Positions 35,401-47,565 of a stretch of 64,000 bases of DNA are shown here, one piece after another. This DNA comes from Lanius collurio (Eukaryota > Chordata > Aves > Passeriformes > Laniidae): contig JACBWW010000051.1 of the NCBI GenBank assembly GCA_020086605.1, positions 4,125,121-4,189,120 on the forward strand. The letters run 5' to 3'. The notes under the pieces are model-generated. The model did no database searches. It was given only the letters and a program-made list of their open reading frames with translations, and was not told where the DNA came from. Within the stretch, counting starts at the first letter, position 1. Every line of letters starts with the position of its first letter. The translations under genes and the position numbers were made by a program.

Positions 35401-38400
35401 ACAGCATGCAATCCAATTTATAAAAATTATTCCTGAAAACAGAGGTCTTTGAATTGGGTCTTGGTGTCCTCCTGACCCAAACCAGCCTCGTAGGACTTGC
35501 AGGACCTCATAAGGTCACAGTGTCGATGTGGTCATTGCATATCTGTGCAATCTGCCAAGGCTTGAGAGAAAAAGAACACTCCACTTGTCATTGGTGTCAC
35601 AGCTGGAATTTCCAGAGTGCCCTGCACTGGCACAGAGCCCACATGCTCTGCAGGTGGTTACTTTTATCTCTTGTGCTCCCAGAATAGCAGCCAATCTCCT
35701 GTGAACGTAGCAACGAGTGCCTTCTAAAAACACCTCTCCCTTTTATTTTTGTAGAAAAGCCACCAGCACTGGTCAGCCTCAGATCTTCCTAAACCCAGGC
35801 TGTGCATCAGCAGCTGTGTGTGCTTCACCCAATGACCTTTGTCAGGGCATTTTCTATGCCACAAGGCAAAAGGAACTCCTGCAGTCTAAATGGCTTTTAA
35901 AAAATTACTGTTCAATAAATTAGCTCCAGAGAATAAAATGGCAAGGATTTGCCACTGAATAACAGCAATGTTTCATCGAGTAGACACCTCTTTTAAGAGC
36001 TTGAAACAGCTCTTGCATAAAATTCAGCTGTGGTTCTGTGGGGACCTGGGCACAGGCTGGGAGCTCCTACCTGAGCCAGTGGATAAGGAAGGCCACTCTG
36101 AAGCTCTGCCTTGCATTTCTGAGGGCCAACCCTTCCTCAGTGAGGAAATTTGGATGCAGCCACCCCAACCATTCCTGCTCCTGCTTTTCCTGCCCCAGCT
36201 CCCCCAAGGGACAGCCCACCCAGAACAAACCTGAGCCTGGGGGTTCCTTAACCCAAATACTCACAAATGAAGACCAGCCACCATCATCCTGAGCGTACCC
36301 TGTGTAAAAAACCACAACCACACATTTCTGAGCGTGCACAAAGATGCCATAACTTGCCAGAAAGAACCCAACAAATCCCAGGTGGGCTCTGAGCCTGTCC
36401 TGTGCCACAGGACCAAGCTGTTCTCTGAGGGGCAGGCTGGCAGCCAGGAGGGCACTGGGAAAAACATCCTGATTCAAAACCAAGACAAAGCTACCCTGCT
36501 ATGACACAATCTGGGTGCTGGCACTTCAAGTTTGTCCCACTTACAGTTTTAAATATAATTTGAAATAAAATTTCAATTTTCAATTCAATAAAATGAGCCC
36601 AGACTTCTTATCTCTTTGCTTAAGACTATTTTAGCTTTCATAATAGAAAGGTTTTTTTTTTTAAATTCCAGCTTCCCTCTCCAATACAGTGCTGCTAGGA
36701 GGAAGGGCAGGGGGCAGAGATGTTGAACAGAAATATATAAGCACTTATACAATTTATGGGGTTAAAGAAAGACATTCTGGGGAGTCTCATGTAAATGTGC
36801 TCTTGTCTTCCTTCACCATCTTTGCTCTTTAAAAACACTTATTCTTACTTATTGTCCTGCATCTACTCTTTTCTTTTTTGAAACTTCTTTATACTCTCAT
36901 ATTTTCATTTATTGCTTTGGGCTTTTGGTTCCTAACCCTGGTCCCCTCAGTTCACTCTGATCTGCAAATATTAATTTAACATTTTAATATTTTTAAAAGC
37001 TTTTTGTTTTTAGGGTCTGCCAGTATACACTCACCTGTGTTTTCTGTAGATTTTTGTGTTTGGGCCCTGCAACAAAGATACAAAAATTACATTTTTTCTA
37101 TTAAATGTTTGATGCTTCTATTGCAAATAAAGGCAATAGTTAACTGTTACAGTAGAATGAAGTTTAAACAGATGAGTTTAACTCTGCCCAAAATACCAAA
37201 AACACATTAGTTGATATTTTACATAGAGGACCCTAATAGAATCTAGACCCTTTCAAAAAGAATTGAAGTCAGAGAAGTCAAGTGGTTTGAAGCAAGGGGA
37301 CTCAGCAGATACATTTACCAGTCCTGAAAATAGAAACTTCCTTTACTAATTCAGATCAAGCTGTTCAAAGCCAAGTTCATAAATATCTGTAAGGTTAAAA
37401 AAAATATTTTTATGGTTTTCAAGTCTAGTTTTGGATTCTAGTTCATGGAAAGGTATAAAATCATGTTATCAGATGATGCAAAACCACGTTACATAGACTG
37501 GACTTGGTTTCCACTGTGTAGGGACACAGTTTGTTCTTTTCTCATACAATGTTCTTGCAATTTTTCCTCTTTTTCTATTGTAAATATTATATTCAATGAC
37601 AAATCATTAAGAATTTAAAAGTGTAACAATGTATAAATCTGTGGAATGCATTAATGATGATTTATTAATAATACATGCCTAGGCTCTATAGGCTTCATAG
37701 CCTTCTTAAAGGCTTTGTAGTCAGGCAGAAAATTGCATGAACTGTGCAAATGTTACTTGGTTCTGGACATGGCAGAAGTGTCAGGGTGTTCATGGGCTCA
37801 GGATTTCATATTCTTATAGATGACATAAATGAAACATTAATGAAATTCTATCTTAGAGAATTTCCAGGCTGTACTTCTGATCCAGGAATTACTGATCAAA
37901 TGAAAACCAGTCCAGAAAAGATCTATCTGAAAGCTTTGAACAAGAAAGCCAAGTTGTCTTACTCACCATTTTGGAAGGAAAGAGAGCCTCCCTTCATTTT
38001 TGTTTATTTCTTGGCTTAATTTACTTACAATTCTATTGAAAAGAAGAATAGAAATAGTTAAAAAAAAAACCAAACTTGTCATTTGTCAAAGCAGTGAAGT
38101 CATTTTCCTGGCCATTATCCCTCAGTATTTGCTAAATTTAATCTGGTAACTCATTATTATTTTTTACTATGTGATAAAAACACTGAATTTTCCATCTTAT
38201 TGCTAAGTTGTACTGCAGCACATCCAATTCCAAAATAGATTGTTTTTACCTTGGCAAAACCCCACGTTGTTGGTTCAGATTTAAAAATAAACATTAAACC
38301 CAGCCTTAAACCCAAGCCTTAGAATCTTTGGATGTTGTAGGCATCACACTGGTTCAAATAATGGCCATGGCACTTGTATGATTTTGCATGGAAAAAGCAA

Positions 38401-41400
38401 ATAATCCTTCAGGGAACAGAGCTTATGGCTCCCAAAGCAGGGATTAAATGTTCCCTGAGTCTCTTCTCTATTCTTTTTGTGTTCCTTGCTCTGCAACCAA
38501 GCCATATCTCATCCAGAATCCCTCCAGCACAGAAGGGGCTGATCTAGTTCCATGTTTTCATACATTTTCAGGGCATGGCAAAAATAGAAAAAGGCTGTAA
38601 TTTAATGCCTGGGAGCTCTTTCCAAGAGGATAACAGTCAGTACTGATTAATTCAGTAAAGGGTTAATTCTACTGAGAGACCAGAATTCTGCTCTGCTGCT
38701 AATGAAGTTTGCCTCTATGATTATTTTGCTTCAAAGAAAGCTCAGGATGAGCCACGGTCTGATTCTGAATTGTCATCACTTCTTATTGAGGAACATCCAA
38801 CTGAGAAAGTCCTGTGGCAAAGAAAATTTATTACATACACCCAGTTAAAAATATCCCATTTTCCTTCCTGCTTGGATTATTCAGGTCTATCAGAGACAGT
38901 AATTGTGGAAATACAAGTACTATGAAAAAAACCAGGAACTTAACGTTTCTGTTTGTTTCAGATTCTAAATTCCATAAAATCTTATTTGTTTGTTAATGTA
39001 GAATTCTTCCCCACACATCTTAGGCTGGGTCAGTCACAGTTGATGTCAATACTGTAAAATATTTGTTTATGGCTAGGCAGTAACCACCCTATTTTGCTTT
39101 TCTTCTCCTTTCATGTCTTTTTCTGCTACTCAGCAATAACAATGCCCTAGTTTTTTTCCAAATGACCTAATTAGTGCATCTTTCATGTCTAACTGCTCTT
39201 CTGAGCTGGGACTGGAGGAAGACAGGTTTTCAAGCAACCTAATATGAAAAACAAGCCAAAATTAAGTTCTTTCAGATCAGGGTGATAGCGTTGTCTGAAA
39301 AGGATGAAGATGAGTGGTGTGAAGTTAAGGAAATGCACTCAAGGATCCAAGAATGAAAAGAGAAATACAGAGAAAGAATATCATTTAAGTTTTCTTGTTT
39401 AGGGCAGTATTTTGTAATTTTCTGGTTTGAAGCTGATATAATCATGCTTGCCCCTCTTTGAAATAAGACATGCACAAGTGTTAACAGTTTCAGAAGGATT
39501 CCAGCTGTCCAAACCTGACATTGCTACCCAAGCAGGCTGGATAAAGCAAGAGGAATGCCAAGTCTTAGGCCTAGGAGTGCTTCTGCTCTTCTTCCCCATG
39601 GAACCCACCCCATCCTGCACAAGACATTTCCCTTTGCTGCAGGGGATAAGGAAGTTGCTGTGTGAATAATAAATTCCATGTGAGACACCAGGAAACGTCC
39701 TGGGGTGAGCAGTGCCCTGCACACATCAGTGCTTTGGTGGAGAAGTGGATTTGGGAATTTGTGTGGCTTATTCCCTGTTGTAGAAGAGGCAGAGGATCTT
39801 CCAGAATGGCTTGGGGTTTTTTTCAGCTAAAGGAATAAAATCAAGTTCACTGGTTTTGGAGCTAATAATTCCTACAGTTCAGACTTTCCTGGGTGTGATG
39901 AGACCTCAGTGTTTGGAAGCTTTCTGGACTAAACCTGAGCTGGCTGCTGTGAGGATTCAGACCAACTGGGTTTTGAGGAAAATATGACAAATTTGAAAAA
40001 TTTGATCATCTAATCTTTCTGCCAGAAAAATCAATCATTTAATGATGTAGTCTCTAATCTTTACTTCTAGTTTATTTGAAATGCTTAAAACCAATGGCTC
40101 AGAGGGTTTATTAGAAGAAAGAAAATTTTAGGAGGGTCACACTTTACAAGCAGCGTTCTCAGGGAAGATTGAGCAGCTGAGCCTGTCACCATGTGAGGAA
40201 GGAAGTACCAAAACCACACTGCTCTCTGAGCTGTGGGAGTGGATGATAGGAGAGGATAAGGCAACAGCACTTGCAGAAAATGTTACTCAGACTTCTCTTT
40301 CTCTTTCTACCTCCTCCACCAGTTGCTAAACTTAAAACTGGCAGGAAGTTGAAATTTAAAAAAACCACACAACCAGCCCCCAAAGCAGGACTCCAAAACT
40401 GGCTTTTGTGGTCTTAACTGCAGACACTGATGACATGAGTGGAACCCACTCTACATGTACTGGGATAAAGGGCTTAGGATGGGTAAGAGAGGTGGAATAC
40501 AAATTCCTCTAGGGCCAGGAGGCTGCACAATGCAAAAGCACAGCTGGTGATCCAAGCCTTTGGTTTGGCCTTTGAGAAGATCTGCTGGGCAGATGCAATG
40601 CTGTTTTATTGACTTCAAAGCTGCCTGAATAGCAGTTCTGTCCCAAACCTTGCAACAACCTTTAGATCCCAGCTGAAAGCATGCTTATGCACTGACATCT
40701 GCCCAAGGCCCACCTTTCTAACAGAGAAAGTGCACATTTCTCAGTTTTTATGTCTGCACTTTTACTCTTCTGAAAGGAGAGCGCCTTTCAGACTGTGCAA
40801 TGTTTGCAGGCTCTGGCTGTGTCACTGAGCTGGCAGATGCAGTGATGAGCTTTCTGCTGCTGGAAATTTCCACCAGTGCTGTGGGATACACTCTGGGGGG
40901 CTGTGGGATGTGCCCCAAGCTCTCTGCACAAGGCTGGAAACCCCAAATCTCAGCTTTGCCAGGAACCTGCCACTGGAACAGCCACAAGGATCAACAGCCT
41001 CCTGAAAACTTGGAGCCCTTTTCCCTCAAGACAGTAAACAACAGGAGTGACTGACTAATTTCAGTGTTTATATCATGGTTCAGGGATCAACCAACCACCA
41101 GTGTCATCTTCACTGAAATCTTTGCTTTTTCTGTTTATGAATTCTGACCACAGTAAGGCACACCCTGTGAAATGTGCTTTAAAAAATTTTGCAAGACTCA
41201 AATTTGTTCTCCACAAGTATAAAACTTAATGACCTTCTTTGACTCCCAGTAGTGCTCATGAGCAATAGGAAAACTTTTTAAAGCTGTATATTGGCCTCTT
41301 GTTTCATTAGAATTTTTTATCAAAATGTTAGTAACACCCTCATGATTAGGTCTGGGTTTCATTTAGCACTTGGGACAAATGGACAATGTCTGCTCTGTGT

Positions 41401-44400
41401 AAAACACACCAAATCCCTTCCCAGTTTCACCAGTGTACCTCTTCCAGGACACAGTGTGTTGTTTGTGAGAATTCAGGTGTTTAGATACATATAACATAGT
41501 GGTATTAATAGTAACTTTTTTAGCAAAGTTTTCCAAGGAGTTCAGCCCTTTCAGTAGAGAGAGCTAAAGATTTTAAGAAGCCTTTTAATTTTCAAAATAG
41601 TGCTTAATTTTTTTTTTTGTTTTGTTTTTTGTTTTTATAAAGAAGCCAAAAGTTTTATGAAGACATGCACCTGTAATAGGGCTGGGGGAGATTAATTTCC
41701 AAAATAACAGTTCTGTTAGTAATAACAGAAGGTTGTGGAGTTCTATTATTAGATTCAGGAAATGACCTGTCTTACCTTGTAATGACAACTCTGACCTACT
41801 TCTCACTCTTGAAAAAATGACAGAATCATCCCCAAATAATGACACAGTTATATTCAAACCCTGAGCTGTAGCTTTGCTCAGAGGAACATGTTTAGCAAAC
41901 CCCCCAGCTCGGGGGGCTGGGCTTTGCAAACCTTGTATAATTTCATGTACTGGGTCCACATAAATCAGAATATTCCTGCTTAAGTTACTGAGGAAGAACC
42001 TCTCTTGTTTCTGTATCTTTTATTCATTGCATCACTGGCCAAAGCTGTAACAACTGTTGTTTATATTGAGCCTTTTTGCAGAATATTCTCAGCTTTTAGC
42101 ACTGCTATTGAGTATCAGGTAGTAACTACAATATGCTAATGTGTCTTTCAGCTTGTAGGAGAACTCCTCCTACCAGCTGAGGTTTGCATTATCATATAAA
42201 CGAAACGTGTGGATGTGTTCCAGCAGAAGGCACCAGCCAGCACTTGGTGTTTCCATGGGAGTGGGGAGATTCTGAAGTAATAAAATTAATGTTTAAAAAA
42301 AAGGCACATTCTTCTGCCCATTCATTCTATCCAGGAGTGTTGGTTTATTGTTGTTGTTGTTTGTGGATGGGGTTTTTTTGTTTGTTTGTTTGTTTTGTTT
42401 TTGTTTTTTTTGTTGTTGTTTTTTTTAGTGAGAACCAGTTCTCTTTCCTATTAAAGCTCTAAATTCTTGTTTTAAACAGTGGCAGTACATGGAGGACCTT
42501 TCTGCATCTATAATCACCACATTCCAGTGAATATTTTCCTTGCTTGTAAGTGTGGAAAAGTCTGAGAACAGAGGCCTTAATTCCCAAGCTTTCATTCAGA
42601 TTTAAATACCTACTTATTTATTCAGTTCCTGAAGTAGCACAACAAGCTTCACTTTTCTTTTAAAGCCCTTGATTTCAAATTAACTTCTTGTTGAGAAACC
42701 CAAAAAATCTGATTGGAAAAGGCTGTTCAGTTTCTGCTGGGGTGTAAGAAGTGAGAAACCCAAAAGACCTGGCTAAAAAAAGGCTGTTTACTTTTTCCAA
42801 GGTGTCACAAGCTAAGTGGACTGTGAAAATCAAATTTTGAGGTATCAGTAGGTTTGGTGAGGAGGTAGGAGCAACTCCACATGGTTGGATTTCATTTTAA
42901 TGATTCACCTATGGCATTAATATCTCTGGGTTTATTAGACCATCCACTGACTACTTTTTATTCACAAATTTGAAAGGAAATCACCAAAAGTTCTCAAAAT
43001 TAAAAACTCAGACAATGAGAACAAGAGGTAATTCTGCCAAAGGACTACTAAAGTCGGACAAGTTACCAGAGAATTACAAATTCTAATCTGGTCTATCAGT
43101 ACCATTGTTAAATGTTTCTTTTAACTGACAGTGAGTTCAGAAATTCTGAGACATCAGAGCATCTTTTCAAAATAATACCTGGACCTCCTCACTAACAGAT
43201 TGTAGCCCACCAACCCCTATTATCAGGGTATTTATTGGGTGACAGTAGAGATGTGATTCTAAGAAACACCTCAGGTCTGAGGCTTTCCAATTCAGTCCTT
43301 CATGTCTGATCTGAACAAGGCTGTCCTGCTGGGCTCAGCTCTTCCCACCAGCTCACTCACGAGCACAAAACTTCAGTATTCTTGTCCTCCCCAAAACACC
43401 TCACACAAGCTCTGATGCATCAGAAAAGGCAAAGCAAATTGTACCTTCTGTAGCAAAATCAAGATATGTGTGAAGGGAGGGAGGGAGGGAGGGAGGGAGT
43501 CCAGAATGAGCCACAAAGGAGCAGCTGTGCTGGAACAGCTGCAATTCCCCCCTCCTTGGTTTGGAAGGCCATGAAGAGCTCCCTGTGTCTCATGGTTAGG
43601 AACTTTCTAACCTCCAGCTTAAACATGTGGCACAGAACTCATAACAAAATAAAATCCTTCATTTTCCACCATGAAATATTAGAAGAAGCCAATTTCTCTT
43701 CCTCAGTATTGACTTAGTGAGATTAATGTTGTTCACTCTGTGACTTCTATGAAAATATGGAAGCTATTCAGATGAAATGGAAACTTTTTCAAGCCTATTC
43801 CACAGAAGCTGAGAAAAGCTATTGAACACTGAATCACATGTTCCAGGCTGATTTACCTTGAACACCCACCTAAAGCAAAAGCACATGAAAATCATCTCAA
43901 ATCCTCTGTTGTGGACACAACTGACTTTTTTTTTTTCCTTTAAGTTAAAGTCAACAGTTAAGCAGTGAACAGTTAAATCATACTCCAAAGGTAATACTTG
44001 CAAGAAAGTTTAACCTTTGTGCAGCTGCTATCAGTCAAAGAATTTATGCACAAGTCCCTTTGAACATCCCCCAGTCTTGTATTGTATCACTTTGCTTGAG
44101 CAGTCATGTCAACACTCATTTTATTTTGGAATATTCTTCTTTTTCTCAGTAAACGCTCCAATGAACAGGTCTCTGACCAATCACTCACAAATCATTTGCC
44201 TGATATCTCCCATGAGGTTTCACTCCAAAACAGCTAAAATAATTTTAAATGTAAAAGTTGTTCTTTAACAAGTTTACTTACGGTACTCTGAGCTTTGGAA
44301 ATTTCTGAATATCATTTTCAGACATGTTCTGGAAAGGAAAGGAAACACATGACAAAATTGTCCATGGAACACCCTGTGATTTACCCAAGTCATACTTAGA

Positions 44401-47400
44401 TATTCAAAAACGTGGCATGAATTCATGTGGTATTTAAACAACTTCAGAAGTCAGGTGTATTAAATTCCTTCATGTCTGCACAGTGAAACTGGACCAGATT
44501 GTGAACGATTGCAAAATTTCAGGGTAAAACTGTAGACTTTAAAATAGAGAACCTTTGGCTGGAGCTTTGCTCTAAGAACCTCATCTGTAACATCACAATA
44601 CACATAAAATCCCCTGTTCCAGTGGCCATGTAGCTGGAAAACTCCTTGGACCTCAAAGCAGCCTTGGCAGCCTAAAAAAAAATCCTTTTAGAAACAGGAA
44701 TGGGGGGAGGAGAGGGTTTGTTCCCCCCCAACCTTAACTTAGCAACTGGACTGGGATTAATTCTGACTGAGATTTGCTTTCCTGATGCTCCTGCAGAGCC
44801 CTCCCTCCTCTTCCTCCAGCACGTGCAAATCCACACTCAGCACAGATTCAGGCAGGGTGGAAACTTTGGATTTAGTTGCTTTAGTGCTTTGTTTAGTTAA
44901 TCACAAGCCCCATGAATTCCCTTTGGAACAGGGATGATGGTCTGGGTCTTTCTGGTAACCACACCAGGTTTCTCATCACACCTTGGCTCACAACCCTGGC
45001 AGTGTCAATGGTCAGGACAGAACAAATCCAGTCTCTTTTCCCACACTATTTTGCCTCTGGGAGGAGTGAAACACAGGGGAAATGTCCTGGTTTTGTGGAA
45101 ATGTCCTGCAGTACTTCCTGATTCTTGATTAACTATAAGAATCAATTAAGATACTTTAACATGTGGCTGGCTGTTTTTTTCTAAAGGCTTTTTAAGCTTC
45201 TCTCTAGAGTTCTGTTCTGGTGATAAACCTGACAAATATTAGAGGTATAAACTCTTTTAGAAGGGACACTTTTCTGTTTTAAATAGTAGAGAATTCTATT
45301 AGAATAAGTTACATGGAAACCCCTTTGAGTTTATTCCCACTACATCTCAACTGGGCTTTCCTGGTGGCAGCCAGAAGGCACCCAAAGGTGACTTTGAAAC
45401 GAGGATGTTATTCTGATGAATTACAGCAACACTTTTACAGGCAGATTTATCATGTAGATCTGACAAACCCAGCAAACACTCAGCCTGAGCAGCTGCTTCT
45501 GTGCAAATGTAATTTGGCAGTTTCCAGTCACTCACAAAATGTAAAAAGATGTTTCCTAGGCAAACTATTCATGAAGAGAAGCAATTTTTTCCAGATTGCT
45601 TTGCAGTCTAAAATATTCTACTGGATATCTCCTTCTGTGGTTCTGTTTAACAAGTGAACCTTTTCTCTTTTCTCTCATTTTACAATTGACAAGTAGTCAA
45701 AAGCTTTAAAGGAGTCTGGGCAGGGGTGAGCAGCTGCTTGGCTTGCTCAGTAGAAAACATCCTTTGAATCTGCCAGGATGCCTCTAAGAGCTGCTGCACT
45801 CTGAGCTGTGGAATTACAGAAACACTCTGGAAATAAAAGAAAATCACAAACATCACTCAGGAATGGCACAGTTATTGCACTTCTTATTTGCACCTCACAA
45901 ACTACCAGAGTTTCATTATGGAGCCAGAACTCCCACTCCAGCCACAGATCCTTAGTGCTTGAGCTGAGCAGGATCTCTTGGGGGTTGGTAGGATAAATCC
46001 CATGACACATCTGAATAATGCTGACTCCACCCTCCAGTAGGAGGGAGGGGTCGGATCCTGTTCCTACAAAAGGGGCTTGGAAATTTTTATGTTGTGTTTC
46101 AATGAAATGCCAAAAAACTGAATATTAGGACAAGTAAATGAAAATTATAAAACTTTAGAAGAGGTGTGCAAAGATCTCCCCACTATGACTAATTAAACAG
46201 AAGATCAAAATTACTACTTCTGGGGAAAATAGAATGGTTAATATTTGAAAATCAAAGTAAAAGGCAGTAATACTAAAAGCTCTTATACACCTTCATGGAT
46301 GTGTATTTAAGACCTGGAAACAGCAGCTTTGTCAGTGGAAGTTATCAGCTTTTCTAAAATTAAACCAAGCCTGGAACAACTTTGATTTAAAGCCACTGAG
46401 ATTTTACTTGCTAGTTTGATGCTCTTAAATTTTATTGATTTTGTGTATTGCTACAGAAGAAATCTAATTTTATTTCTAGAGAAAAGAAGGAGTTATTATA
46501 ATGAAAGGCCAGTCATTCTGACCAGGGCTGTGTCTTCTTTAATATGACAGGATAATTAATAAATGTGGGGTTTCTGTAGTTAATATTGGAAAACAAGAAC
46601 TTGCTATAAAGGAAGAGATGAATTTAAGACAAGATTATTGTTTTAGAACTTCTCTGTCAGTTTAAAAAAATACTAAAAAATATTCATATTGAACAACATG
46701 CTTGGGCTCCCAGCATCCCATATTTAAAGCCAGCTGTGTGGCTGATTTTAGCAAAAGCATTTACCTCCCATATTTACACTTCAGTAACCACTGGGAGGTG
46801 GCTCTTCATCTGCCACTGAAAAATGAGGAGGAGTCAAAAGCATCACTTGACTGGAATTTTACAGGAAGGAATTTTACAACTCCACTTACCAGAAACCTTT
46901 GTCCATTTATGCTGTGCTTCCTCACGACTTTCTCACAGTCCTTGTACTTTAGCTGTCAATGAGAAGGTGATTATTGCACCCTTAACTATCAGAATCAATT
47001 AAGATACTTAAACACGAGGCTGGCTTTGAGTAGATGTTTTCAAGGTACCTTTTTGTATGCCATGGCCTGCCTAAATGGCTCATTTTGTACCACAAACAGG
47101 GATTTTTATGACAGACATTCTTGGGTGCACTTAAGGGTTTTCATCCCTTTAGGAACACATAATTCCTCCCATTTACAAACCACCTCACAATTGCCTGGCC
47201 CAAAGAAATATTTGAAAAATGGATTGTTGTGGTACTGACTGGGATGAGCAGCTGCACAAGTGGAGCAAAAACCTCGTTATCCAGAAATACTAAAGCTGAC
47301 TGATCCCAGCCACAGGATCATTTTTGTGATCAAAAAGCTTTCACTTCTGGATGGAAATCTCACTTGTTAATCCTGGAAATTATCTATAATATTTGTAAAG

Positions 47401-47532
47401 CTGTTCTACAATATTATGTTTTCCAGCAGCATTTAGGACAAGGACGTGCTCTTTAGAAGTTGCTCATTTCCAGGCTGACCATGAAGCAAGACATGACTTT
47501 TAAACATTTCCAGCAGGTGTCTAAAGGTTTTG

Positions 47533-47565
<33 letters not shown>

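Larger units (their letters stand above)
38033..44281 (-). other. LCP2: LCP2 intron 3 (longest intron)
   Basis: 6.2 kb without coding signal. It contains a 60-bp imperfect tandem duplication at 42,691-42,811, T/G-rich simple repeats at about 41,607-41,636 and 42,341-42,427, and a GGGA array at 43,475-43,499. Confidence 0.8.

Noticed and set aside
41760..41960. Candidate LCP2 exon 4 at about 41.77 kb with donor AAG|GTAAGA
   Set aside because: Does not encode the expected LSKLSQEINK segment; the correct exon was found at 37,967-38,032.
42184..42462. Open frame with a hydrophobic Phe/Val tail resembling a membrane segment
   Set aside because: The tail is a T/G simple repeat inside an LCP2 intron.
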